DNA from: JALZDI01 sp035557095
GTDB taxonomy: Bacteria > Actinomycetota > Actinomycetes > Propionibacteriales > Nocardioidaceae
Assembly (NCBI GenBank): GCA_035557095.1
Contig: DATMEB010000071.1
Coordinates: 17,911-81,910, forward strand
Direction: 5' to 3'
Length of the DNA stretch: 64,000 nt
Shown: piece by piece, positions 1-10,153 of the stretch
Numbering within the stretch: position 1 is the stretch's first letter
Layout of the letters: each line of letters opens with the position of its first letter
Program-made: the position numbers and the translations under genes
The notes under the pieces: generated by a model
Database searches by the model: none
Told to the model about the DNA's origin: nothing
What the model saw: only the letters and a program-made list of their open reading frames with translations

Positions 1-1
1 C

Positions 2-2254
2 TCTGGCGGTCTCGTCACGCTCGACTTCGTCGACCTGCCCGCGGACGACCCCCACCGCGAGCGGGTGTTCTCCGAGCACCTTGCCTGTCTCTACGACGAC
101 CTGTCGTTCGAGGAGCTCGAGCCGCGGTCGTTCTCGTTCAACTCGCCGTACGGCGCGTGCACCGACTGCCACGGCATCGGCACCCGGATGGAGGTCGACC
201 CCGAGCTCGTCGTGCCCGACCCGTCGAAGTCGCTCGACGAGGGCGCGCTGTCGCCCTGGTCGGCCGCGCACGTCGCCGACTACTTCCGCCGGCTGATCCA
301 GGCGCTCGCCGACGAGCTCGGCTTCGACACCGACGAGCCGTTCGAGGACCTCCCGGCCAAGGCGCGCACCGCGGTGCTGCGCGGCCACCGCACCAAGGTG
401 CACGTGCGCTACCGCAACCGCTACGGCCGCGAGCGGTCCTACTACTCCCAGTTCGAGGGCGTGATCCCGTACATCGAGCGCCGGCACCGCGAGGCCGAGA
501 CCGACACCAGCCGTGAGCGGTTCGAGGGCTTCATGCGCGAGGTGCCCTGCCCGACCTGCGACGGTGCGCGGCTCAAGCCGGTGTCGCTGGCGGTGACGCT
601 GGGCGGGATGAGCATCGCCGAGCTGTGCGCGCTGCCGATCGGGGAGGCGTCCCAGTTCATCAACGACCTCGACCTCAGCCCGCGTGAGCGGCAGATCGCC
701 GAGCGGGTGCTCAAGGAAATCAACGAGCGGCTGCGGTTCCTGCTCGACGTCGGCCTGCACTACCTCACGCTGAACCGGCCGTCCGGGTCGCTGTCCGGCG
801 GCGAGGCGCAACGGATCCGGCTGGCCACGCAGATCGGCGCCGGCCTCGTCGGGGTCCTGTACGTCCTCGACGAGCCGTCGATCGGGCTGCACCAGCGCGA
901 CAACCACCGGCTGATCGACACCCTGAAGCGGCTGCGCGACCTCGGCAACACGCTGATCGTGGTCGAGCACGACGAGGACACGATTCGCACCTCCGACTGG
1001 GTCGTCGACATCGGGCCAGGCGCCGGCGAGCATGGCGGGCAGATCGTCGTGTCCGGGCCGGTGCAGGACCTGCTCGACCATCCCGACTCGATCACCGGTG
1101 CCTACCTCGCCGGCCGCAACGAGATCCCGCTGCCGGTCGCGCGACGTCCGCGCACACCCGGACGAGAGCTCACCGTCCGCGGGGCGCGCGAGCACAACCT
1201 GCGCGGCATCGACGTGAGCTTCCCGCTCGGGATGTTCATCGCGATCACCGGCGTCTCCGGGTCGGGCAAGTCGACGCTGGTCAACGACATCCTGTACAAG
1301 TCGCTGGCGCGGCGCATCTACAACGCCCGCGACATCCCGGGCCGGCACCGCACGATCACCGGTGCCGACCAGGTCGACAAGGTGATCCACGTCGACCAGT
1401 CGCCGATCGGCCGCACGCCGCGGTCCAACCCGGCCACCTACACCGGCGTGTTCGACCATGTGCGCAGGCTGTTCGCACAGACGCCGGAGGCCAAGGTGCG
1501 CGGCTACCTGCCGGGCCGGTTCTCGTTCAACGTCAAAGGCGGACGCTGCGAGGCCTGCTCGGGCGACGGCACGCTGAAGATCGAGATGAACTTCCTGCCC
1601 GACGTCTACGTCCCCTGCGAGGTCTGCCACGGCGCCCGTTACAACCGCGAGACGCTCGAGGTGCACTACAAGGGCAAGACCATCGCCGAGGTCCTCGACA
1701 TGCCGATCGAGGAGGCCGTGGACTTTTTCGCCGCGATCCCCGCGATCTCCCGGCACCTGCGCACGCTCGTCGACGTCGGTCTCGGCTACGTCCGGCTCGG
1801 GCAGTCCGCGCCCACGCTGTCCGGCGGCGAGGCCCAGCGGGTCAAGCTCGCGTCCGAGCTGCAGAAGCGCTCCACCGGACGCACCGTGTACGTCCTCGAC
1901 GAGCCCACCACCGGCCTGCACTTCGAGGACATCCGCAAGCTGCTCGGCGTGCTCAGCCGGCTGGTCGACGCCGGCAACACGGTCATGGTGATCGAGCACA
2001 ACCTCGACGTGATCAAGACGGCCGACTGGCTGATCGACCTCGGTCCCGAGGGCGGCACCGGCGGCGGGCTCGTGGTCGCCGAGGGCACGCCTGAGGACGT
2101 CGCGGCCGACGACGCCAGCCACACCGGCGTGTTCCTCAAGCCGGTGCTGGAGGGCCGGGCCGTGCAGCCGCCCAAGCGGCGCCGCAAGGTCGCCGCCGCG
2201 TCGCGGGGCAAGAGGTCGACACCGGCTGCGAAGAAGGCCGTGACGAACCGTTGA
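2..2254 (+). CDS. uvrA: UvrABC system protein A (5' partial)
   Basis: Damage-recognition ATPase of nucleotide excision repair, acting with UvrB and UvrC in the cytoplasm. The frame is open from base 2, so roughly the first 200-250 residues, including the first Walker A, lie outside the window; about 750 residues are present. Visible in order: a zinc-binding CTDCHG...CPTCDG module, first ABC signature LSGGEAQRIRLA with Walker B VLDEPSIGLH, second Walker A GVSGSGKST, second zinc module CEACSGDG...CEVCHG, and second signature LSGGEAQRVKLA with VLDEPTTGLH. The C-terminus is a Lys/Arg-rich tail. uvrC lies 0.7 kb downstream, separated by a Rieske gene. Nothing suggests damage to the visible part. 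Confidence 0.98.
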   Translation, partial: SGGLVTLDFVDLPADDPHRERVFSEHLACLYDDLSFEELEPRSFSFNSPYGACTDCHGIGTRMEVDPELVVPDPSKSLDEGALSPWSAAHVADYFRRLIQALADELGFDTDEPFEDLPAKARTAVLRGHRTKVHVRYRNRYGRERSYYSQFEGVIPYIERRHREAETDTSRERFEGFMREVPCPTCDGARLKPVSLAVTLGGMSIAELCALPIGEASQFINDLDLSPRERQIAERVLKEINERLRFLLDVGLHYLTLNRPSGSLSGGEAQRIRLATQIGAGLVGVLYVLDEPSIGLHQRDNHRLIDTLKRLRDLGNTLIVVEHDEDTIRTSDWVVDIGPGAGEHGGQIVVSGPVQDLLDHPDSITGAYLAGRNEIPLPVARRPRTPGRELTVRGAREHNLRGIDVSFPLGMFIAITGVSGSGKSTLVNDILYKSLARRIYNARDIPGRHRTITGADQVDKVIHVDQSPIGRTPRSNPATYTGVFDHVRRLFAQTPEAKVRGYLPGRFSFNVKGGRCEACSGDGTLKIEMNFLPDVYVPCEVCHGARYNRETLEVHYKGKTIAEVLDMPIEEAVDFFAAIPAISRHLRTLVDVGLGYVRLGQSAPTLSGGEAQRVKLASELQKRSTGRTVYVLDEPTTGLHFEDIRKLLGVLSRLVDAGNTVMVIEHNLDVIKTADWLIDLGPEGGTGGGLVVAEGTPEDVAADDASHTGVFLKPVLEGRAVQPPKRRRKVAAASRGKRSTPAAKKAVTNR

Positions 2255-2340
2255 CGCAGCGTAGGAAGTCTTCATAGTCCACGAGGGACCTGCTTGTCCG
2301 GGATATCCTCGGGTTCAGCTGACTACGGAGGGGCTTCCAG

Positions 2341-2850
2341 ATGACCAACCCAGTTCCTGACCGAGATGGTGACGACGCCGGGCTCAACCGTCGAACCGTG
2401 CTGCGTGGCGTCGCCGTCACCGGCGTACTCGGCGCCTCGGCCTCGTTTCTCGCCGCCTGCGGCGGCGACGACTCCGGCGGCGGGTCGGCCGGTGAGTCCG
2501 ACGGTGGATCCGACGGTGGGTCCGAAGGAGGCTCCGGCGGCGGTTCGGGCTCCGGGTCGTCCGGCGCCACCGACCTCGGCGCCGCCTCCGAGGTGCCGGT
2601 CGGCGGCGGGGTGGTCTTCGCCGACCAGAAGGTCGTGGTCACCCAGGCGGGCAAGGACAACTTCCAGGCGTTCTCCGCGGTGTGCACGCACCAGGGGTGC
2701 ACCGTGGGCGAGGTGACCGACGGCACCATCAACTGCCCCTGTCACGGCAGCAAGTTCAACCTCGACGGCACCGTCGCCAACGGGCCGGCGACCGAGCCGC
2801 TGCCGCCGAAGAAGATCAACGTGCAGGGCGGCAACATCACCCTGGCCTGA
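2341..2850 (+). CDS. Exported Rieske [2Fe-2S] lipoprotein
   Basis: A 169-residue protein with a twin-arginine type N-terminus (Arg17-Arg18, NRRTVLRG), a hydrophobic segment and a lipobox ending LAAC at Cys40, so it is probably a Tat-exported lipoprotein on the outer face of the membrane. A Gly/Ser/Asp linker (about 41-76) leads to a Rieske domain with CTHQGC (Cys115, His117, Cys120) and CPCHG (Cys132, Cys134, His135), giving both cluster ligand pairs and the disulfide cysteines. It resembles the small arsenite-oxidase/QcrA-like Rieske group but has no redox partner nearby, so its electron donor and acceptor are unknown. An SD (GGAGG, 2326-2330) precedes the ATG. Confidence 0.9.
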   Translation: MTNPVPDRDGDDAGLNRRTVLRGVAVTGVLGASASFLAACGGDDSGGGSAGESDGGSDGGSEGGSGGGSGSGSSGATDLGAASEVPVGGGVVFADQKVVVTQAGKDNFQAFSAVCTHQGCTVGEVTDGTINCPCHGSKFNLDGTVANGPATEPLPPKKINVQGGNITLA

Positions 2851-2906
2851 CGTCTCGCATCGACCGGGCGCCGCGCGCCCGGTCGGCGTACGTCCCCGGA
2901 CCGCCC

Positions 2907-2912
2907 TAGGCT
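2907..2912 (+). promoter_or_regulatory. -10 element TAGGCT for leaderless uvrC
   Basis: TAGGCT fits the TANNNT -10 consensus and is followed by six bases and then the GTG of uvrC at 2919, with no Shine-Dalgarno between. This is the arrangement of a leaderless actinobacterial transcript. No clear -35 is visible. Inferred from position and motif only. Confidence 0.5.
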
Positions 2913-2918
2913 TGGGGC

Positions 2919-4985
2919 GTGCCAGATCCCGCGACCTATCGACCCGAGCCGGGCTCGATTCCCGAGGGGCCGGGCGTCTACCGCTTCCGCGACGAGCGGG
3001 GGCGGGTCATCTACGTCGGCAAGGCCAAGGGGCTCCGAGCCCGGCTGTCGTCGTACTTCCAGGACGTGGCGAACCTGCACCCGCGCACGCAGACGATGGT
3101 CGGCAGCGCCGCCTCGGTCGACTGGACGGTCGTCGCCAACGAGGTCGAGGCGCTGCAGCTGGAGTACTCCTGGATCAAGGAGTTCGACCCGCGCTTCAAC
3201 GTCAAGTACCGCGACGACAAGTCGTACCCCTGGCTCGCGGTGACGCTGAACGAGGAGTACCCCCGCGTGATGGTGGGCCGCGGGCCCAAGCGGCGGGGCG
3301 TGCGCTACTTCGGGCCGTACTCCCACGCGTGGGCGATCCGCGAGACCGTCGACCTGCTGCTGCGGGTGTTCCCGATGCGCTCCTGCTCCAACGGCGTGTT
3401 CAAGCGGTCGTCCCAGATCGGCCGGCCGTGCCTGCTCGGCTACATCGGCAAGTGCGCGGCGCCGTGCGTGGGCCGGGTGAGCGCTGAGGAGCACCGCGAG
3501 ATCGTCGACGACTTCGTGGCGTTCATGACCGGGCAGACCAGCACCTACCTCAAGCGGCTCGAGCGGGAGATGCGTGCGGCCTCGGACCAGCAGGAGTACG
3601 AGCGTGCGGCCCGGCTGCGCGACGACATCGGCGCGCTCGAGCGCGCGATCGGCAAGAACGCCGTCGTCCTCGGCGACGCCACCGACGCCGACGTGGTGGC
3701 CCTGGCCGAGGACCCGCTCGAGGTGGCCGTGCAGATCTTCTACGTGCGCGGCGGGCGCGTTCGCGGCCAGCGCGGCTGGGTGGCCGACAAGGTCGACGAC
3801 GCCGCCACCGGTGACCTGGTCGAGCGATTCCTGCTGCAGCTCTACGACGGCGAGACCGCCGAGGCGTTTCCCCGCGAGGTCCTGGTCCCGGCCCTGCCCG
3901 ACGACGTCGACGCGCTCACCGCGTGGCTGAGCGAGCGCCGCGGCAGCCGGGTCTCGGTGCGGGTGCCACAGCGCGGCGACAAGAAGTCGCTGATGGAGAC
4001 GGTGGCGCGCAACGCCGGGCAGTCGCTCGCGCTGCACAAGACCAAGCGGGCCAGCGACCTGACCACGCGTACCCGGGCGCTCGAGGAGGTTCAGCGCAAT
4101 CTCGCCCTGCCGGAGGCGCCGCTGCGCATCGAGTGCTTCGACGTGTCCAACCTGCAGGGCACGCAGGTCGTGGGCTCGATGGTGGTGTTCGAGGACGGCC
4201 TGCCCCGCAAGAGCGACTACCGGCGGTTCGTGGTCAAGGGCGTGGCCGGGCAGAACGACGTGGCGGCGATGCACGAGGTCGTCTCCCGCCGGTTCCGTCG
4301 CTACCTCGAGGAGCGATCCGACAGCTCTGACCTCGAGATGCCCGGGGACGGCAGCGGCGACGAGAGCCCGGCGCTGATCGACCCCGACACCGGCCGGCCG
4401 CGCCGGTTCGCCTATGCACCGGGCCTGCTCGTCGTGGACGGCGGACCGCCACAGGTGGCGGCGGCGCAACGCGCGCTCGACGAGCTCGGCATCGACGACG
4501 TACGCGTGTGCGGGCTGGCCAAGCGGCTGGAGGAGGTCTGGCTCCCCAGCCAGGAGGACCCGGTGATCCTGCCGCGCACCAGCGAGGGTCTGTACCTCCT
4601 GCAGCGGATCCGCGACGAGGCGCACCGGTTCGCTATCACCCACCACCGCCAGCGCCGGTCGAAGTCCATGACCTCCAGCGCGCTCGACGGGGTCCCGGGC
4701 CTGGGCACCGTGCGGCGCAAGGCGCTGCTGCGGCACTTCGGCTCGCTGAAGAAGCTGCGCGCCGCCTCGGTCGACGAGATCGCCCAGGTTCCGGGCGTGG
4801 GCCTGCACACCGCCCAGTCGGTGGCGCAGGCGCTGGTGCAACCCGCGGGCGGCACCACGACCGCGACCGTCAACACCGCCACCGGGGAGATCCTGGACAA
4901 CGCCAGCGGCCTGGGTGACGTCGGCGATAATGCGTCCCGCAACGGCACAGGGCACGAGCCCGGCGAGGAGGAACGGGATGGCTGA
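2919..4985 (+). CDS. uvrC: UvrABC system protein C
   Basis: Dual-incision endonuclease of nucleotide excision repair. At 688 residues it is full length for the family. The N-terminal GIY-YIG nuclease (about 15-95, GVYRF...VIYVGKAKGLRARLSSYF) is followed by a UVR UvrB-contact helix pair (about 208-243), an RNase H-like C-terminal endonuclease (around FDVSN and VVDGGPPQ) and tandem helix-hairpin-helix motifs (VPGLGTVRRKALL...VPGVGLHTAQ) near 590-645. The start is GTG without SD, placed by a -10 element six bases upstream. Its last 8 bp overlap rapZ, so translation of the two is probably coupled. Confidence 0.98.
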   Translation: MPDPATYRPEPGSIPEGPGVYRFRDERGRVIYVGKAKGLRARLSSYFQDVANLHPRTQTMVGSAASVDWTVVANEVEALQLEYSWIKEFDPRFNVKYRDDKSYPWLAVTLNEEYPRVMVGRGPKRRGVRYFGPYSHAWAIRETVDLLLRVFPMRSCSNGVFKRSSQIGRPCLLGYIGKCAAPCVGRVSAEEHREIVDDFVAFMTGQTSTYLKRLEREMRAASDQQEYERAARLRDDIGALERAIGKNAVVLGDATDADVVALAEDPLEVAVQIFYVRGGRVRGQRGWVADKVDDAATGDLVERFLLQLYDGETAEAFPREVLVPALPDDVDALTAWLSERRGSRVSVRVPQRGDKKSLMETVARNAGQSLALHKTKRASDLTTRTRALEEVQRNLALPEAPLRIECFDVSNLQGTQVVGSMVVFEDGLPRKSDYRRFVVKGVAGQNDVAAMHEVVSRRFRRYLEERSDSSDLEMPGDGSGDESPALIDPDTGRPRRFAYAPGLLVVDGGPPQVAAAQRALDELGIDDVRVCGLAKRLEEVWLPSQEDPVILPRTSEGLYLLQRIRDEAHRFAITHHRQRRSKSMTSSALDGVPGLGTVRRKALLRHFGSLKKLRAASVDEIAQVPGVGLHTAQSVAQALVQPAGGTTTATVNTATGEILDNASGLGDVGDNASRNGTGHEPGEEERDG

Positions 4986-5847
4986 CCCCCGGGTCGAGCT
5001 GGTCGTGGTCACCGGGATGACCGGTGCCGGGCGCAGCACCGCCGCCAAGGTCCTGGAGGACCTCGGCTTCTTCGTCGTGGACAACCTCCCGCCGCAGCTG
5101 CTCGCGCACATGGTCAAGCTGGTTACGGAGGAGGCCGGCGGCGAGACCCGGATCGTGGTGGTCGTCGACGTCCGCTCGCGCTGGTTCTTCACCGAGCTGC
5201 GGGGCTCGCTGGCCGAGATGCGCGAGTCCGGCGTACGACCGTGGGTGCTCTACCTGGAGGCCAGCGACGAGGTGCTCGTACGCCGGCAGGAGGCGGCGCG
5301 GCGACCGCATCCGTTGCAGGGCGGCGGGCGGCTGCTCGACGGGATCGCGCACGAGCGCGAGATGCTGCGTGACCTGCGCGGCGACGCCGACCTGATCGTC
5401 GACACCTCCAGCCTCAACGTGCACCAGCTGGCCGCGAAGGTGCTCAACGCGTTCTCCCAGGAGGGCGAGGTGGCCGTCCGGGCCACAGTGGTGTCCTTCG
5501 GGTTCAAGTACGGCATCCCTGTCGACGCCGACCTGGTCGTCGACATGCGCTTCCTGCCCAACCCGCACTGGGTGCCCGAGCTGCGGCCCCACACCGGCCT
5601 GGAGAAGGAGGTGAGCGACTACGTGATCGGGCACCCCGACGCCAAGCAGTTCCTGGACCGGTACGAGGAGCTGCTGCGCACCCTCGCCGCCGGCTACCTG
5701 CGCGAGGGCAAGCGCTACATCACGGTCGCGGTCGGGTGCACCGGCGGCAAGCACCGCAGCATCGCGATGGCCGAAGCGCTGGCCGAGCGGATGCGGGCCA
5801 ACGACATTCCCACGCTGGTCACCCATCGCGACCTGGGGCGCGAGTGA
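4978..5847 (+). CDS. rapZ: RapZ/YvcJ family nucleotide-binding protein
   Basis: A 289-residue P-loop protein of the RapZ (YvcJ) family, which binds nucleotides and in enterobacteria acts as an RNA adaptor; its actinobacterial role is not settled. Walker A is GMTGAGRS (residues 13-20), the central part carries VVDNLPPQLL, and the C-terminal domain has VGCTGGKHRS, the phosphate-binding signature. The ATG at 4978 is chosen over upstream in-frame starts because a strong GAGGAGG lies just before it and it gives the canonical N-terminus. It overlaps uvrC by ATGGCTGA and yvcK by GTGA. The rapZ-yvcK-whiA order is conserved in Gram-positive bacteria. Confidence 0.95.
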   Translation: MADPRVELVVVTGMTGAGRSTAAKVLEDLGFFVVDNLPPQLLAHMVKLVTEEAGGETRIVVVVDVRSRWFFTELRGSLAEMRESGVRPWVLYLEASDEVLVRRQEAARRPHPLQGGGRLLDGIAHEREMLRDLRGDADLIVDTSSLNVHQLAAKVLNAFSQEGEVAVRATVVSFGFKYGIPVDADLVVDMRFLPNPHWVPELRPHTGLEKEVSDYVIGHPDAKQFLDRYEELLRTLAAGYLREGKRYITVAVGCTGGKHRSIAMAEALAERMRANDIPTLVTHRDLGRE

Positions 5848-6806
5848 GCGCGGCCCAGCCGACCGACCCCCACCGGGTGGTGGCACTGGGCGGCGGGCAC
5901 GGCCTGGCCGCGTCCCTGGCCGCGCTGCGCCGGGTGGTCGACGACCTGACCGCGGTCGTGACCGTGGCCGACAACGGCGGCTCCTCGGGCCGGCTGCGCA
6001 ACGAGCTCGGGGTGCTGCCGCCGGGCGACCTGCGTCAGGCACTCGCGGCGCTGTGCGGTGACGACGAGTGGGGGAGCACCTGGGCGAAGGTGATGCAGCA
6101 CCGGTTCGCCAGCTCCGGCGAGCTGCACAACCACGCCGTCGGAAACATGCTGATCGTGGCGCTGTGGGAGCTGCTCGGCGAGCACGTCGCCGGTCTCGAC
6201 TGGGTCGCGCGGTTGCTCGGCGCCAAGGGCCGGGTGCTGCCGATGACGGCCGTACCGCTGGACATCACCGCGCGGGTGGCGGGCCTGGACCCCGCCGACC
6301 CCGACCGGCTGGAGACCGTGCGCGGGCAGGTCGGCGTGGCCACCACGCGGGGCCGGGTCGTCGACGTCGCTCTGGAGCCGGCCGACCCACGGGCGTGCGC
6401 CGAGGCGGTCGCGGCGGTGAAGGCGGCCTCGCACGTGGTCCTCGGACCCGGGTCGTGGTTCACCAGCGTCATCCCGCACCTGCTCGTCCCCGGCCTCAGC
6501 GACGCCCTCTGCGACACCGAGGCGACGCGCGTGGTCACGCTCAACCTCGCCCCGCAGGCGGGGGAGACCGAGGGGTTCTCGCCGGACGCGCACCTCGAGG
6601 TGCTCGCCGCGCACGCCCCGCGGGTGCGCGTCGACGTCGTCCTGGCTGACCGGCAGAGCGTGCAGGACGTAGCGGCTCTGCGGCGGGCAGCGCACTCGCT
6701 CGGCGCGGAGCTGGTCGTCGCCGACGTGGCGGTCGACGACGGGTCGCCCCGTCATGACCCGCAGCGTCTCGCGAAGGCGTACGCAGAGATTCTGAACAGA
6801 GGCTGA
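5844..6806 (+). CDS. yvcK: Gluconeogenesis factor YvcK/CofD-like protein
   Basis: A 320-residue member of the YvcK (GluA-type, CofD-fold) family, which binds UDP-sugars and links carbon metabolism to cell-wall synthesis in Firmicutes and mycobacteria (CuvA). The Gly-rich N-terminus VVALGGGHGL, the VADNGGSSGRLR motif and NHAVGNMLI are family hallmarks. GTG at 5844 shares GTGA with the rapZ stop and gives the expected N-terminus; longer in-frame starts lie inside rapZ and are unlikely. It is part of the uvrC-rapZ-yvcK-whiA run. Confidence 0.93.
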   Translation: MSAAQPTDPHRVVALGGGHGLAASLAALRRVVDDLTAVVTVADNGGSSGRLRNELGVLPPGDLRQALAALCGDDEWGSTWAKVMQHRFASSGELHNHAVGNMLIVALWELLGEHVAGLDWVARLLGAKGRVLPMTAVPLDITARVAGLDPADPDRLETVRGQVGVATTRGRVVDVALEPADPRACAEAVAAVKAASHVVLGPGSWFTSVIPHLLVPGLSDALCDTEATRVVTLNLAPQAGETEGFSPDAHLEVLAAHAPRVRVDVVLADRQSVQDVAALRRAAHSLGAELVVADVAVDDGSPRHDPQRLAKAYAEILNRG

Positions 6807-6849
6807 CAGTCTTGGGCGCCGGCTGCGAAGTCGTGGCAGGATCGGCGTC

Positions 6850-7836
6850 ATGGCGATGACAGCACAGGTCAAGTCGGAGCTGGCCAGCACCCAGGTCACC
6901 AAGTCGTGCTGCCGTAAGGCCGAGGTCTCCTCGATGCTGCGCTTCGCAGGTGGCCTGCACATCGTGAGCGGCCGCATCGTGGTCGAGGCCGAGCTCGACA
7001 CCGGTGCCGCCGCCCGCCGGCTCCGCCGCGACATCCAGGAGGTCTACGGGCACGAGAGCGACGTGGTCGTGGTCTCCCCGGGTGGGCTGCGCAAGGGCAC
7101 GCGGTACGTCGTCCGCGTGATCCGCGACGGCGAGGCGCTCGCGCGCCAGACCGGGCTCCTGGACGGACGCGGGCGTCCTGTACGCGGACTTCCGCCGCAG
7201 GTCGTGTCCGGCGCCGGCTGCGACGCGGTCGCGGCCTGGCGGGGTGCGTTCCTCGCCCACGGGTCGCTGACCGAGCCCGGACGCTCCTCGGCGCTCGAGA
7301 TCACCTGCCCCGGCCCGGAGGCGGCGCTGGCCTTGTGCGGTTCCGCGCGCAGGCTGGGCATCTCCGCGAAGGCACGCGAGGTGCGCGGGGTCGACCGCGT
7401 CGTGATCCGCGACGGCGACGCGATCGGCGCGCTGCTCACCCGCCTCGGCGCGCACGAGGCCCTGCTGGCCTGGGAGGAACGCCGGATGCGGCGCGAAGTC
7501 CGCGCCACCGCCAACCGGCTGGCGAACTTCGACGACGCCAACCTGCGACGCTCGGCCCGCGCGGCGGTCGCCGCGGGTGCCCGCGTCGAGCGGGCGATGG
7601 AGATCCTCGGCGACGAGATCCCCGACCACCTCAAGCTGGCCGGCTCGCTGCGCCTGGAGCACAAGCAGGCCAGCCTCGAGGAGCTAGGGCAGCTGCACGA
7701 CCCGCCCCTGACCAAGGACGCGATCGCCGGTCGGATCCGCCGGCTGCTGGCGATGGCGGACAAACGCGCGGAGGAGCTGGGCATTCCCGACACCGAGTCG
7801 AGCCTGACCCCGGAGATGATCTCGGAGAGCCAGTGA
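6850..7836 (+). CDS. whiA: Sporulation/division regulator WhiA
   Basis: A 328-residue WhiA protein: a LAGLIDADG-homing-endonuclease-like N-terminal domain (about 20-210) without nuclease function and a C-terminal helix-turn-helix DNA-binding domain (about 220-310, including LGQLHDPPLTKDAIAGRIRR). In Streptomyces it acts with WhiB as a transcription factor for division genes; orthologues occur in non-sporulating actinobacteria too. The ATG at 6850 is 43 bp after yvcK, with a CAGGAT hexamer seven bases upstream, so it may also be transcribed leaderlessly. Length and ends are normal for the family. Confidence 0.95.
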   Translation: MAMTAQVKSELASTQVTKSCCRKAEVSSMLRFAGGLHIVSGRIVVEAELDTGAAARRLRRDIQEVYGHESDVVVVSPGGLRKGTRYVVRVIRDGEALARQTGLLDGRGRPVRGLPPQVVSGAGCDAVAAWRGAFLAHGSLTEPGRSSALEITCPGPEAALALCGSARRLGISAKAREVRGVDRVVIRDGDAIGALLTRLGAHEALLAWEERRMRREVRATANRLANFDDANLRRSARAAVAAGARVERAMEILGDEIPDHLKLAGSLRLEHKQASLEELGQLHDPPLTKDAIAGRIRRLLAMADKRAEELGIPDTESSLTPEMISESQ

Positions 7837-7879
7837 CCTGAGCGCCCAACCGGCGCCGGGGCGCCTTCGCGACAGCGGG

Positions 7880-7885
7880 TAGGGT
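7880..7885 (+). promoter_or_regulatory. -10 element TAGGGT upstream of gap
   Basis: TAGGGT lies 46 bp before the gap GTG, giving a short leader that contains GAGGGAGA as the likely SD. Just upstream, 7852-7865 is a GC inverted repeat (two GGCGCC arms around GG) that could help end whiA transcription. Both assignments are motif-based. Confidence 0.4.
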
Positions 7886-7931
7886 TTCGTGCGAGCGCAA
7901 CCGACATCCATATCCGAGGGAGAACATCTCC

Positions 7932-8936
<1,005 letters not shown>

Positions 8937-8958
8937 GCGCGCGCACGCACTCTCGTTG

Positions 8959-10149
8959 ATGAAGACGATCGACGACCTCGGCGACCTGCGCGGCAAGCGC
9001 GTGCTGGTGCGCTCCGACCTCAACGTCCCGCTCGACGGCGGCGTGATCGGCGACGACGGCCGCATCCGCGCCAGCGTCCCGACGATCAGCCGCTTGCGTG
9101 CTGCCGGCGCACGGGTCGCGGTGATGGCCCACCTGGGCCGGCCCAAGGGCGCACCCGACCCGGCGTACTCCCTGACGCCGGTGGCCGCACGGCTCGGCGA
9201 GCTGCTCGGCGCCGACGTCGCGATGGCCGGCGACACCGTGGGCGACTCGGCCCGCGCGACCGTCGAGGCACTGGCCGACGGCGACGTGGCCGTGCTGGAG
9301 AACGTCCGCTTCAACCCGGGGGAGACCAGCAAGGACGACGGTGAGCGCGGTGCGTTCGCGGACGCGCTGGCCGCACTCGGCGACGTGTTCGTGAGCGACG
9401 GCTTCGGCGTGCTGCATCGCAAGCAGGCCAGCGTCTACGACGTCGCGCAACGTCTGCCGCACGCCGCCGGCGGCCTCGTGGTCGCCGAGATCGAGGTGCT
9501 CCGGCAGCTGACCGAGTCGCCGCAGCGTCCGTACGTCGTCGTGCTCGGCGGGTCCAAGGTCTCCGACAAGCTCGGGGTGATCGACAACCTGCTCGGCAAG
9601 GCCGACCGGCTGCTGATCGGCGGCGGGATGGTGTTCACGTTCCTGCGGGCGCAAGGCCACGGTGTGGGCAAGAGTCTGCTCGAGGCCGACCAGGTCGACA
9701 CCGTTCGGCGCTACCTCGACCGGGCCTCGGAGCTCGGTGTGGAGATCGTGCTGCCCACGGATGTCGTGGTCGCCGAGGCCGTCAGCGCCGACGCGGAGCC
9801 TGCGGTCGTGGGCGCGGACGCGATCCCCGACGACATGATCGGCCTGGACATCGGCCCGGAGTCGTCGAAGGCGTTCGCGGCAGCGCTCGAGGACGCCCGC
9901 ACGGTGTTCTGGAACGGGCCGATGGGCGTCTTCGAGATCGACGCGTTCGCCGGCGGCACGCGCGTCGTCGCGCAGGCGCTCACGCACATCGACGGGCTGT
10001 CCGTCGTCGGCGGCGGCGACTCCGCGGCCGCCGTACGCCGGATGGGCTTCGCCGAGGACGCGTTCGGGCACATCTCGACCGGCGGCGGCGCGAGCCTGGA
10101 GTACCTCGAGGGCAAGAACCTCCCCGGCATCGACGTACTGAAGGACTGA
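8959..10149 (+). CDS. pgk: Phosphoglycerate kinase
   Basis: Transfers phosphate from 1,3-bisphosphoglycerate to ADP. The 396 residues show the N-terminal substrate motif RVLVRSDLNVPLDGG, the VAVMAHLGRPKG segment, the hinge and nucleotide-binding region (VVLGGSKVSDKLGVI, GPMGVFE) and the C-terminal GGGDSAAAV. ATG at 8959 is preferred; a TTG directly before it (8956) would add one residue. It lies 22 bp after gap and 4 bp before tpiA, so the three are likely co-transcribed. Confidence 0.98.
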   Translation: MKTIDDLGDLRGKRVLVRSDLNVPLDGGVIGDDGRIRASVPTISRLRAAGARVAVMAHLGRPKGAPDPAYSLTPVAARLGELLGADVAMAGDTVGDSARATVEALADGDVAVLENVRFNPGETSKDDGERGAFADALAALGDVFVSDGFGVLHRKQASVYDVAQRLPHAAGGLVVAEIEVLRQLTESPQRPYVVVLGGSKVSDKLGVIDNLLGKADRLLIGGGMVFTFLRAQGHGVGKSLLEADQVDTVRRYLDRASELGVEIVLPTDVVVAEAVSADAEPAVVGADAIPDDMIGLDIGPESSKAFAAALEDARTVFWNGPMGVFEIDAFAGGTRVVAQALTHIDGLSVVGGGDSAAAVRRMGFAEDAFGHISTGGGASLEYLEGKNLPGIDVLKD

Positions 10150-10153
10150 CCGC

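Noticed and set aside
2742..5192. An 816-codon antisense frame across uvrC
   Set aside because: Opposite to a complete UvrC; no recognisable motif; typical high-GC artefact.
7852..7865. GGCGCC-GG-GGCGCC as a terminator after whiA
   Set aside because: The stem is short with a 2-nt loop and no T tract, and GGCGCC is common in this GC-rich sequence; mentioned only as a weak possibility.
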